A program made the position numbers and the translations under genes. DNA of 64,000 bases from Pezicula radicicola (Eukaryota > Ascomycota > Leotiomycetes > Helotiales > Dermateaceae): positions 67,290-131,289 of the forward strand of contig PDUO01000015.1 of NCBI GenBank assembly GCA_003008705.1. Reading direction: 5' to 3'. Positions 45,885-56,364 of this stretch are shown here, in pieces (within the stretch, counting starts at the first letter, position 1; each line of letters opens with the position of its first letter). The notes under the pieces were generated by a model. That model was given only the letters and a program-made list of their open reading frames with translations, was not told the origin of the DNA and made no database searches.

Positions 45885-48419
45885 ATGGAGAAGACATCAT
45901 CATTAGCTCAATTGAGCGCTCTCGTTCTCTCACCACCAATGACTCCTACCAACTCACCCTGTGATGAGAATGAAAACAACAACATCTCAAACTACCAGAC
46001 CATCACCTCAGCACGCTCAAGTCCTCCACGTTCAAGTCCTCCCGCGACCTCTCAGAACATTTCTCCAACATCACCACGTCTAAAACTATTAGAACCAACT
46101 CAACGACTCTCAGAACCAACACTAGAAGCCCTTTACGAACAAGCAGTATTACAATTCAACAGCGACATCCTCAAAGACTTCTATCATCGTACACGCCACA
46201 ACCACCGTTTATTTCGACTATCCGCCGATTCCATAAAGACAATCAGGAGCTCAAATTTATCTGAGATTAGCAGAGCAATGACATGGTGGACCATCGTCGG
46301 ACGCATGAAATTGAATGGACTCATACGAAAAGAATATCCAAAAGAAGGAGTTCCAGGAATCAAACAACAAGCATTCATGGACATCTCAAAAGCATTTTGG
46401 ATTGTTCAAGAAGCTTTACAATTGGAGAATGCTTCACCGCAACTTGGTGAATTACCATGTATGCAACAATGCGACACAGAATCCTTGAAGTACTTTTTCA
46501 TAATATGTTTGGATGTTCTGGTACATACTAAGGAGTCTATTTGGAGTATGCAGAGATATGGTGTTATTTCTGAGGACACTGAAGATGCAATTCTACTCCC
46601 GGGTGTGGACACACTGATATGGATATCGTACCCAGCACCGAAACTCGACATCAACTACCTCTTAACAGGGCATCATCACCACTTATCTACCTCGAACGAA
46701 AACAGCAACAACACGTGGGCAACATTTCCACTCGGAGACAATCAGAAATCATTCCATTACGACGATTTACTGGTAGATGTATTTCTCTTCAACTCGCATT
46801 CAAATACACACCAAGTAAAATACCACTCCATATTATCAATTCTCAGGATACGAGGAGAAAGCAATTTAATAGCTGTTATTGGTGCCCAGGATGGACTTCT
46901 ACAGTTCTCAATAACCGGTAATGAAGAACTTCAACCGAGTTGGAATGATATTGTCTGGTTACCAGGAATCCACACATTTGAAATACGACTCAAAACAGGT
47001 TTTCGTCTACATATCCGTTGCACGGCACCAGATTTCAGACGACTTCGAGACATCTACCAATATCACCGAAGGAGCAATGGACTTTTTGAATCTAGTGGGA
47101 ACGAAATTCTGGTTTTTGAATCAAAGTTAAAAACAACCGAGTATATCAGAACAGAAGGACCAATGACCAGATTTCCAGTCGGTTCTATTCCTGATTGTAC
47201 AATCCGAATTTTTGAAAGGGTAATCACATCGATTGAAGGAACCGGTCCTAGATGTCATCACCAAGGATATCGAATTGCCATTCTCACGCCACTATCAATG
47301 AAAAACATTAATATCTTCACGGAAATCATACCACTAGAAAAACCAACACAATTTGGATTCTTACGTGGTGATACAGGAAATCCGGTTTTATCGTTGAAAC
47401 TCGATGGTGCAACTTTGATACTTGGATTTGCAGAACCACAAGAAAGGACGGCGTTGCTTTCGCATCTCAGTGGTTGTTTTCTCTATAACAACGAAGCAGT
47501 TCTCATAAACACGCAAATAAATCACGTCTCATTGGATACTGCCTCACAGTCGATACCAGCACAACTCTTCGATTCCTTCCAATGGCAGAGTATAAAAGTA
47601 CTGAACGAGACCACCGAACAATCCAACATCGAGAACAGCAAAACCGTACTCTCAGACTCCCTACGAATAGTAATCGACTCACCAATCGGAAGAATGACAG
47701 ATCGCCTAAATGTAGGAATAGGAGAGTTAAAGATACGACGAAACGTAATAGCATCAGGACACGAACTGCAAATACTACGAGAACCACAACAAGACCTCAC
47801 CATCACATTAGCCGACCCAGTTGACCAAGAAACCGTCAAAAACATGACCATCGCATTAGAAAATCTGAAAACTAGTTCATCAATAAGAACATACAGTTTT
47901 CTCAACCTCTCAGAACTACATAGTTTTCAATCAGCAATCACTGGTTTCTCAATCCTGTTTGATGGTACACCATCGATATTCTCGATATCGAGAAGAAGAA
48001 TGATGGTTCCGGTGTATAAGGAGTGGTCATCCCCACACACCCGAATCCAAATCCTAAAACGAGGAAGACAATTTCAACTCGCCGCTTTCTTTGAAGGTTT
48101 TACACGTGGTAAATGCATGAATTTCGTGTTGAAAGATACAGAAGTTTTAATCAAGTCGAACAAAAATGGAGTGGATTTGATTAGGATCGTGGATGCGAAA
48201 TTTGCTTTGCCATCTGGAGGAAAAAATGATGTTAGTTATGGTGGTGGGTTTGCTTGTTTGGATTTTTTGGAATATCCTGCTGAACATGATGATATTACGA
48301 TTGGATTTGAGAGTAACAATGGTGAGTTATCTTTGAACGAAGATGATGGGCATATTCTGACGATTATAGATTTCGAGAGATTTTCGAAGGCATTGCCTCA
48401 TGTGGTAAAAGAAAGTTGA
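45885..48419 (+). CDS. 844-residue protein of unknown function, single exon
   Basis: One uninterrupted frame from the ATG in TAATCATGGAG to 48419. I do not recognise the family. The first 80 residues are Ser/Pro/Thr-rich and disordered (SSPPRSSPPATS). Residues about 80-210 are helical (LEALYEQAVLQFNSDILKDF, AFWIVQEALQLEN), followed by a Trp/Pro-rich stretch. From about residue 290 the protein is a series of beta-rich segments with repeated patterns (FEIRLKTGFRLHIRCTAPDF, MVPVYKEWSSPHTRIQILKR, IDFERFSKALP) that could be tandem PH-like or other beta-sandwich folds. There is no signal peptide and no TM. Codon use is ordinary and the frame is clearly maintained. Likely a fungal lineage-specific intracellular protein. 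Confidence 0.8.
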   Translation: MEKTSSLAQLSALVLSPPMTPTNSPCDENENNNISNYQTITSARSSPPRSSPPATSQNISPTSPRLKLLEPTQRLSEPTLEALYEQAVLQFNSDILKDFYHRTRHNHRLFRLSADSIKTIRSSNLSEISRAMTWWTIVGRMKLNGLIRKEYPKEGVPGIKQQAFMDISKAFWIVQEALQLENASPQLGELPCMQQCDTESLKYFFIICLDVLVHTKESIWSMQRYGVISEDTEDAILLPGVDTLIWISYPAPKLDINYLLTGHHHHLSTSNENSNNTWATFPLGDNQKSFHYDDLLVDVFLFNSHSNTHQVKYHSILSILRIRGESNLIAVIGAQDGLLQFSITGNEELQPSWNDIVWLPGIHTFEIRLKTGFRLHIRCTAPDFRRLRDIYQYHRRSNGLFESSGNEILVFESKLKTTEYIRTEGPMTRFPVGSIPDCTIRIFERVITSIEGTGPRCHHQGYRIAILTPLSMKNINIFTEIIPLEKPTQFGFLRGDTGNPVLSLKLDGATLILGFAEPQERTALLSHLSGCFLYNNEAVLINTQINHVSLDTASQSIPAQLFDSFQWQSIKVLNETTEQSNIENSKTVLSDSLRIVIDSPIGRMTDRLNVGIGELKIRRNVIASGHELQILREPQQDLTITLADPVDQETVKNMTIALENLKTSSSIRTYSFLNLSELHSFQSAITGFSILFDGTPSIFSISRRRMMVPVYKEWSSPHTRIQILKRGRQFQLAAFFEGFTRGKCMNFVLKDTEVLIKSNKNGVDLIRIVDAKFALPSGGKNDVSYGGGFACLDFLEYPAEHDDITIGFESNNGELSLNEDDGHILTIIDFERFSKALPHVVKES

Positions 48420-48529
48420 TGGATCTTTGTGGATGATGTAACGATTAATTTGGACCTTGATTTTGGAGGATATTGTTGCATATTTGGCTTGATGTGGGGT
48501 TTTGATCATGGGATTAATCGGAATCAAGA

Positions 48530-48900
48530 ATAAAGCTCGGTTCTAAATGGGGGGAGGGTCGCTTAATTTCTTATGCTATTTGTCCGTGTAGACTATAGAT
48601 TCCGTGAAAAAAGGGCCTCACTATATGTCTGCGTTAAATTTTGAGGCTTTGACACTCCCCCTAAATAATTAACGACTAGCATCGCTTAAGCTGTGGAACT
48701 TGGAATTGAAAAATGGATAATCTCGTGCCAAAGTGGACTTAAAAAATCAATCCTTCTTTAGCGCTTGTCTACTTTCGTCTTATTCCTTCCCTAGTCTGCG
48801 AGAACCTGACATTGAAGTTCAATATTAATTGGAAGTTATATTCGTACTAACGAAGACCACCTGAACTACAGCAAAATAGAAGTGATCAGTAAATCTTCTA
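48530..48900 (+). repeat. Dispersed repeat, less-mutated copy
   Basis: Shares ordered blocks with 52185-52690: GAATAAAGCTCGGTTC, GTCGCTTAATT, TTAACGACTAG(C/T)ATC(G/A)CTTA, GTAGACTTAAAAAAT and GGAAGTTAT. Compared with it, the copy at 52 kb has many C-to-T and G-to-A changes and a MITE inserted. No coding capacity seen; it might be a solo LTR or the end of a retroelement. Confidence 0.65.
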
Positions 48901-48917
48901 ACGTTCAACAGGAAAAC

Positions 48918-49690
48918 CTACGCCGAAGTAGCAGAAAACACTTCGGTCAATCTTCCATCGGTCATAAACCATAAGCACACTGAAAATACCGTAGTTAAGG
49001 TTCCCACAACGCTAAGATGCGTGGACATTGCAGGTACTCGATACAATACCATGATTGCCACTACAGGAAGTATCGAGGCGATGATGATACCACGAAATGA
49101 GGCGATGCGAAAGATAATGAAATCGGAGTAGTTAACAGTGTTAGGCGCATACTCGGTAGTCTCAACATCAGGTTTCTATGTAACAGGCGGCGTTGGTACC
49201 TGATATCTGCATAGATGGTATTTCCACGTACCTTGTGATACTTCCCAAAAGCGTAATGATACGTAGGCGTGAAAGTATCAGTCAATAATCTGAAGACCTT
49301 GTTATCCGAAGGCTTTACTCGGATGACAATCAGGTCTTTTCCCTCTGCTCAAACATTTTTATCTCTCCCAACTGGAAATACACTACCTATTGAAGGACGC
49401 TTCATCTATTCTTGAAGTGTATCTAAATCCTTTGGGTGTGGTGGTGGAAGTTTCGTGATCTTTAGGCTTTAGCACGCAGCACAGCTGGGCCGTCTTCGGG
49501 TTGGCGTTGGCGGCGAGAACAAGAACAGCATTTAGAGGGTCTCGATTGGCTACGAGATCTCAGCTTTGCATCTTCATCCGTTACACAAGAAATACGTACT
49601 ATGCTCCTTTAACTTCTGCCCAATCAACAATACTAATTCCCACTGTTCATCTGAACCATCTTTTTCGTCTGCGGAACTCAACTCATACCA
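48918..49690 (-). pseudogene. DUF6594 membrane-protein pseudogene
   Basis: The minus strand reads, in one frame, KLPPPHPKDLDTLQE, TAG, MKRPSIGSVFPVGRDKNV, TGA, AEGKDLIVIRVKPSDNKVFR, LLTDTFTPTYHYAFGKYHK. After an intron (donor GTACGT) come KPDVETTEYAPNTVNYSDFI and the membrane segments IIIASILPVVAIMVLYRV and FSVCLWFMTDGRLTEVFSATSA, then TAG. This is the C-terminal half of the fungal DUF6594 family (PF20237). Both internal stops (49406-49408 and 49349-49351) fall where the family has tryptophan (TGG to TAG, TGG to TGA). The N-terminal part upstream to about 49690 is recognisable only in scattered frames. Dead gene. Confidence 0.7.
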
Positions 49691-50274
49691 ATTCGTGAAT
49701 GGTTAGAGATGTTGCAGCTTGTTGCTAAATAGCAGAATATATTGACGAATATATGGATCGGAAGTCAAGAGATGGTTGCTTGATTCTATATAGGTAGTAA
49801 AATGAGAGTATATATACACAAACGAGAGTGAGTAATTGCTAATGCCGAAACAGCTTGCATAGCATCGGAGAAACAGTCTTCTTGTATGTGAAACGCTTAG
49901 AAATCAACTGTCTGACTAATGCCATCGGCTCATCTATAGCATGAACTGAATATGAACCATATTTATGGTTTCTGAACGAGTGACAATACTGTTATATTTG
50001 GCAACACAGCTGCGAGACACCCAACTACATCATGACACATAATAGAGTGCTGTGTAATTCCAGCACAGCCTAAATTCACGACGGCCTTGAACATTTCTTC
50101 GCAAAATAATACTCCCTCAACCTGTCAACAGATCGCCATAACTTCACTTATCAATCCTATTGGGCTCCAGATCTACCATTCCGTCATGTCTTGTGCAGAG
50201 TTTCCAACGCATGCATCGACTACCCATGACTCTCTAGTGAAAACTGGCCACCGATCGCCGATAGAGGCACCGAG
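49691..50274. other. Intergenic, no gene seen
   Basis: AT-rich; nothing supportable in either strand. Confidence 0.35.
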
Positions 50275-51112
50275 TTGAGTAGAAATACGTGTTTCTTATT
50301 AACAAGAAGACACCGAGATCGCCCAGACTTGAATACACTCACAGGTCCCTCGAATGAACCTCCGCCATCCTATATACCAAGTCTTATAAGCAGTAGTGAA
50401 CTTAATATCGCCCCAAAATATACACACGAAGATCCTTACTCCTTACAACTCTCTTAATTGATGACTTGGCTCCTTCGCCGATCGTTCATGGCGCCAAGTC
50501 ACACAAACACTGTCTACAATCTCAATAACTATTATCAATACGGATATCTCCTTGATCGACTTCTTAAACTCCAAAGCCACAGGAGACGTACCTCGAGGAG
50601 AAGACTATGTTAATAGCGACAATGACGAGTTTCGTCGACACCATCATGGTTGACGAAACAGGCAGAAAGGAGAAGACTACAAATTCGAAGAGCAAGTAAG
50701 TATGCGCTCTCTTCTAACATTATAATATCTATGCAAGTACAAAAAAGCAAACAGCTAATTATTTAACAAAACTTAGACCCTATTTGAACGAGAATTTCAA
50801 TTCCGATTTCCCCAAAACAACAAGCCCTCAATGCCAGGTCTCGTCCGTCTCAATTCGCAATTCCAAATACCCCTCGTAGTGTCCAGAAGATGGATCAAAG
50901 AAGCGAATCTCGAATCCGAAATCTCTACAGACTTCGAAGCTCCATCTTCAATAAGCTTGAGCGGACATGCAATAACCTTCACGGGTATAATTCGAAACAT
51001 GGTATTTAATCCCCAAGGCTCTACAGTTACATACAGACGGGATTTCCTAGTATGTGATCAGCTTGACAGATTTACCGATTTTCTCATCGGAGTTAAATTC
51101 ATGTTGGATTAA
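50275..51112 (+). other. Possible decayed or unusual gene of unknown family
   Basis: The strongest part is an exon at 50777-51112 (ERE-FQFRFP, MPGLVRLNSQFQIPLVVSRR, DFEAPSSISLSGHAITFTGI, RRDFLVCDQLDRFTDFLIG). It is spliced in phase by a GTAAGT...TTAG intron (50696-50776) to an upstream frame GEDYKFEEQ. That frame continues back to about 50470 (SLIDFLNSKATGDVPRGEDY, DNDEFRRHHHG) but is broken by a TGA at 50651-50653. Further upstream (50335-50457) a PPPSYIPSLI-type Pro-rich segment may belong to the same gene. I do not recognise the protein. It could be a pseudogene with one nonsense change or a gene with another intron. Confidence 0.35.
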
Positions 51113-51139
51113 TGGTCTGTACTTTTGGAATTTGGGAAG

Positions 51140-51358
51140 ATGACGAAGATGATTGCTGGGTGGTTTGCTCATAAGAAAGAGACTCCTGAGGAGAAAGCGC
51201 GAGCTCAAATACTGAAGGCTAATCAAGAGCAAGAAGCATATGAAGCCGAGCTTCGTCTTCGAACAAAGAAGGCTCAGGAGGCTAGAGAGAAAGAAGCTCG
51301 TAAGCGACGACAGGAGGAGGCTGATCAGGCTGCTGATCAAGCCCGAAATGGCCAATAA
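51140..51358 (+). CDS. Small coiled-coil protein or 3' exon of the preceding gene
   Basis: From the ATG at about 51140 the frame reads MTKMIAGWFAHKKETPEEKA and then a long charged helix (YEAELRLRTKKAQEAREKEA, RKRRQEEADQ), about 72 residues. Amphipathic heptads and strongly non-random codons suggest it is or was coding. It begins only 28 bases after the stop of the preceding frame, so it may be its last exon. Function unknown. Confidence 0.35.
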   Translation: MTKMIAGWFAHKKETPEEKARAQILKANQEQEAYEAELRLRTKKAQEAREKEARKRRQEEADQAADQARNGQ

Positions 51359-51759
51359 ATGCATAATGTGGATTGAACAGACATACTAAGGCCCGGTAGA
51401 TCCTCATTGTCATGGCCTGCCTCCCTGCTCTGTTTGCCGATGGTGTTTATCTCCAAGCAGAGCGACGAGAAGGTGTTTCGCATTTCATTCAGTTCGGCAA
51501 CCAGTGCGGTTCTGGATGGCTCGCCAAGCGATGGGTTGAACTTACGGCCTAAAGTTTTGGAGGTTCGATCTACACCTACATGCATGGTTTTGGTTTTCTT
51601 TTGGTGGAAATACTTTTAATAGCGTTTGGTGGAGAGCACTGTTTTCTAGTCTCACCACTTAGATAACTATTTCAGTTTCATCAATGTGTTGCAATAGCTT
51701 TCAACCAATTAGCGTTAGTATTTATATAGCTTTCTTTCCCACAGATCTATCTACACATA
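51359..51759. other. Intergenic, no gene seen
   Basis: Short frames only. It grades on the right into the G-depleted tract. Confidence 0.35.
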
Positions 51760-52170
51760 AATACAAATTCAGAGACATACAAAACCTCTCCTATCTACTT
51801 CCTTATAACAACTCTAAACAGTACAACTACACAGCTATATACATATATACTCTAAATAGTATACATCTAACCCAACCTATCCAACCCACCTATCTATCTC
51901 TACACAACAACACAACTATTCATCTAAACCTTACCTCCTAAAAGTAACACAACAAAACACAAAAAAAAACCCCACAATACCTAACACCTAATTTATACTA
52001 GCCACTACTAGAAAACCCACTAGAACAAGCTTAAACATAACTATACTTATAAAAAATACTTATCAACTAACTATTTCTCCTAACTCCTTACCTTAAAATA
52101 AGCAAACACCATCTTAAGATACAATTAACTTAAGTTCATAAATCTAACTTATTATTCATTCTCTATTATT
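51760..52170. other. G-depleted, C/A/T-only tract
   Basis: In the 360 bases from 51781 to 52140 I count about 11 G on the plus strand against roughly 90 C. No gene. The strand skew is extreme for this genome and ends abruptly where the dispersed repeat starts. Confidence 0.75.
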
Positions 52171-52184
52171 AAATTAATCAGTGC

Positions 52185-52720
52185 CGGGAATAAAGCTCGG
52201 TTCCACCTAAGGGGTAGGATAGTCGCTTAATTGTTTGCTATGTACTCTGTACTTTCGTACCTAGGTATCCCCTTGTGGGTAAAATGTGACGTGCATGGAC
52301 CAATAGGACGTGCATAGTAAAACACATATAAATTTTGGTGGTGAAATTCTTGGGGTGTCGAATCCCTGTAGAAAATCACATTTTACGCACGCACAAGGGG
52401 ATATATTGCCGAAGCGTAGTATAGATATCTCTATATTACAGTTTCCGAGCACTTGATACTTCCTATAAAGCGTTAACGACTAGTATCACTTAGCCTTTGG
52501 CCACGACTTATAATTAAAAAAATAGACAACCTCTTGCTCTTCCGAAAGTAGACTTAAAAAATTATTAATCTTTTTTAGTGCGTATTTACTTAGTATTTAA
52601 GTATTTCCTACCCTAGTTTATAAGATGCGGATAATAATATCCATTTACCCTTAAGTAGAAGTTATCATCCGTACAAAAAGGTACAAAGGAAAATTATATA
52701 AATCGTCGGAAAAACTAAAA
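52185..52720 (+). repeat. Dispersed repeat, mutated copy interrupted by a MITE
   Basis: Same ordered blocks as 48530-48900 (GGGAATAAAGCTCGGTTC at the left; TTAACGACTAGTATCACTTA, AGTAGACTTAAAAAAT and AGAAGTTATCATCCGTAC to the right). The MITE at 52268-52401 sits between the GTCGCTTAATT block and the rest. A/T content is much higher than in the other copy. Confidence 0.65.
52268..52401. mobile_element. 134-bp TA-flanked MITE, copy B
   Basis: The left end is TCCCCTTGTGGGTAAAATGT; the reverse complement of the right end is TCCCCTTGTGCGTGCGTAAA followed by ATGTGA. TA flanks both sides (52266-52267, 52402-52403). The interior ACCAATAGGACGTGC and GGTGTCGAATCC matches copy A at 33907-34035. Non-coding. 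Confidence 0.8.
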
Positions 52721-55700
52721 GTAGCTAGCCAGCTAGTAAATCATTTCACTTTAAGAAATCAACCAACTAAGTCCCCAGTAACCAGATCCGATTAGATAAA
52801 AAGACAAAAAGCACGAAAGAAAAGATTAAAAAAGTCTAGACCCTCCCCACTTACTCGCCGACCGAGACGGAGACCGAGCTCAAAGTGTTTCCGAAAAGCC
52901 GGGCAAAAAAACTTACTGTACACTTAGACTTCGGGTGGTTGGTGTCGGATCAACAGTGCTTGAACGCAAGGTACAGTTCGGAGTAAAGTTTTATAATATT
53001 CTGGAAGAAACCTTACAGTGAAAAAAAAAATTCTTGCAGTAGTAGAGTAAGGAATTTCTTTACTAGGCTTTTGAAAAGATTTTAAAGATAAAAGCTTCTG
53101 TTGCTTCACATGCTCGTGGTTTTTCTATTCTGTTCTGTTAGGAATTAATAATGAAGATTTGACCAACTAATAAGCAAGGTATAACTCGAATGGCGGTATA
53201 CATATATCACGTGCCCAATCTTGATAATCAGCGCAGATTGTTACCGGAATCAGCGCCCTATTGTGCGTCATTTACCCTTAAGCAAGCTTCTTAGCCTTTC
53301 CGTCCGTCGTTTATTTCTTCAGGGTCCTTTTGGTTTTTTTTCCCGTCCTGTGACTGACTGACGTCCACAGGCATTTTGCATCTCTTCGCTCTGCACGTCT
53401 GCAGAAGGGATTGAGAAAAAAAGAGGCTCGAGAGGTTTTCTCTAGTGTGGCTTGCAACTGGTGTGACTACACTTACTTTTGTAACTAGCTGTAAACCCTT
53501 GACTCGTAGGAAGTGTGACGTGCCGATGAGATTCGTAAGTGAGGATGCAAATATGAGGCTATTTTGAGTTTGTGTATTGCAGTAATAATATTTCGTACTA
53601 GCCCAAATAATCCTTATTCCTATCTGAGCGCATTAAGGGTGATTAACTAATCGCTCAATGAGGAAGTCCCTTTTTTTGCTATATCTAGCTAGTTGCGCTT
53701 AGACAGAAATAAGACAAGTACGAAGTAAAGAAGGGGAAGTGGAGTGTAAACCGACGTGACTATTATTACTTGCGAGAGTTGTAACTAATAAGACGGAAGA
53801 GGGATCCTGGTTGGGGTGAACTCTAGAGTGGAGTTTCAAAGTTGGGCATCGTGGACAGGGTACTGGAAACCAGGGAGCGTGGTGCAGATCTGGGGTTACT
53901 TGAAACGTTGTTGGCTCTCATTCGAAAGAGGGCGTGATAGACTTCGTTGATACCCTCGTTTCCCCCTGTTTGAGGAAGAACCATCTTTATGTCTCGCGCT
54001 TCTGAAAAAGACTTTGAAGTATTCAACCTATGGTCCAAGGACTCTGCCTGTGTGCGTGTAGGTAGTGGTGTGAGAGTGGGTTTTTTTTATTTTATTTTTT
54101 TATTTTTTGGTAGACCGCTACTACTGGAGTGCATCTGCGGGAGGATGACCTACTGATGATAAAATAGCTGCGTGATGTCCACTTCAACACTGCTTCTCGC
54201 CCCACTGGAGATCCCGCCGTTCCTTTCTCTGAGTTGCGTGGTGTTGCCCATAAATCACGTGTTATCGCCTAGTGTATATCCTTATATTAGTTTTATATTC
54301 GATCCTTTCTGATTTATAAGATCTGACTTAATTTGCCCTGTTCTGTAACTAAAGCTACGCATGCCTCATATATTACAAATCACCTATTTTGTATGGTATT
54401 CGGGATGAATTCGATGCTACTTATTTAGTATAAATAGCCTAGTACTTGACCTCGTATTTAGAGGGCAAGTACTAACAATTTACTCATTATATACATATAC
54501 AATTTCCACCAAGTCGTAGTTCAATACGTGGTCTTGGTGAGAAAATATCTTTATATTTTCTTTGCTTTTGTGCTGGACACGAATACGAGACCCAAGACTT
54601 TGGGTGATATCTTTCGAGCTATCTTTCGTGCCTTCTTTCAGCCAAGTACCGACGACAACAATAATAATAGGTTTCAGAGACAACGCAGCTCACTCCATTG
54701 AGTTCTTCCAAGACCGTCGTCATCTTATCGTATCCCGGCCACGTACACAAGAGACAGGCCTGAAGAGCATTCGACAAGGCTTAGCAAACAGGTTGACGAA
54801 CAGGAAGCCGCCGGAGAATCTGCCACGGGTGCTGAACTTGAGATTGCCGTTGTGAGATCATTACGGTACTTGTGATTGCAGTAAGGAGCCGGACGAAGTA
54901 AGAGGTTTGACGACTTGGGAGATAGTAGTTGGGTTGGATATCGCCCCGCCAAAATCGACACCATGCTGGTTCTCAGTGTTAGTTCGCCCCTTTTTCTATC
55001 AGGTCTTTGTCTAAACTGTACTGTACGTACTTTCATGTAGATGAAGTCACATTGCAGACGAGATTGGGTGCAACCGCAGCCGCATCTTCTGTCGTCCGTG
55101 TCAGGACCAGGAGTCATCATTGTGCAGGCCGAGCGGAGACCTGGTAGGTTGTTGGATACCAGTATTTTTTGCAGTTGCAGTAGCGACTGTAGGTATTGCT
55201 GGGTGACAGATGATAGGCACGGGAACAGCGAACAGATTCTACCATATGAGAGTGTTGATCTCTGTCCTGGTCCTGGGAAATGGAAGAGTTGGAGACACTT
55301 TCAAATGATTGCGAGTCTTCCTCCATACGTAGTAGTGCAAGTCAAGTGATGGGGATGATTCAATAGTATTCAATAGTAGATACTGTAGATCCTGTAGTTT
55401 ACCGTATCCGTATCGTATGTACAAGTAGGTACCTGGATACTCGTAGTTGAACCAGTAGTAGGAGTAATAGTTGGTACTGGGTACTTGGAACTTCCGTGCA
55501 CTCATGAGTCTTTTTCTGCCAGTGTTTTCCTTGTCCATTGGGTCTCAGCCGCGGGGTTCGTTGCACGGGTGCAGTGCACTGGGCCAGGTATGACGAGGGC
55601 GGTCTACCGAAAACGTCATTTGTAGGCTCAAGCGAGAGAGAGAGTCTTGGGGGTGCCCAGTGCCACATCCTGCTCTTTGCCTGCCCCCCTCGCCCGCCTT

Positions 55701-55899
55701 CCCTGCCCCTTTGGCCTGGTTGAGGGCGCTGCGCCCCCCCTGTCCTTGCCCCTCCACCAACCAGCCATTCAAATCGAAATTCCGAATCGTCAGCGACCGG
55801 CCAGTTGCATCATCATCCAAACACACACCCATTCACTCCTGCTGCCTCGTTTTGCAACTTTCTACTACATACTGCCTCCAACCGCACCCAACACCTGCA

Positions 55900-55958
<59 letters not shown>

Positions 55959-56364
55959 GCAATTGACACTTCGGTATTCTATCATCTCTTCCACTCCTTG
56001 CCCTCGCAACACCACTTCTTTCTTGCTGTATACTCCGCCGCACACACCACCAAAAACCACCCCGTAATCGCATCGCATCGCCGATTGCCCCCGAAAGCCT
56101 CAAAGCCTCCAAGCCTCCAAGCCGATCTCTACTCTTCCCAGATTAGCCGTCTGCGAAGAAGTTGTTGTCTGGAGCAGGAATTCTTCAATCTTTTCCTCCC
56201 TCAGACGCAAACAAGCATCACGCATCGCAGTCTCCGCTCTCATTCGTCGTTGACGTCGTCAACGTCGTCAAGTCCTTGCATATCTGATCTGGTTCGGTTT
56301 ATCGATCTAATTAAACAATCGACTCTCAAAAAGATATTATTATTCTGCTTGAATCTTTCTAATC
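52721..56364. other. Long gene-poor region before the kinase, probable extended leader
   Basis: No gene can be supported. 54073-54110 is a T-rich tract. From about 55.6 kb the sequence becomes C/T-rich and holds a microsatellite, resembling the long 5' UTRs seen before fungal signalling genes. Open frames here translate into low-complexity protein and are not believed. Confidence 0.45.
55907..55956. repeat. (CT)25 microsatellite
   Basis: About 25 uninterrupted CT units, roughly 410 bases before the kinase start codon, probably in its leader. Such pyrimidine tracts are common just upstream of fungal transcription starts. Confidence 0.9.

Noticed and set aside
47522..47905. 127-codon minus-strand frame within the unknown 844-residue gene
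   Set aside because: Antisense shadow; the plus-strand frame is much longer and coherent.
54725..55120. 131-codon minus-strand frame in the pre-kinase region
   Set aside because: No recognisable domain, biased low-complexity composition and no splice partners.
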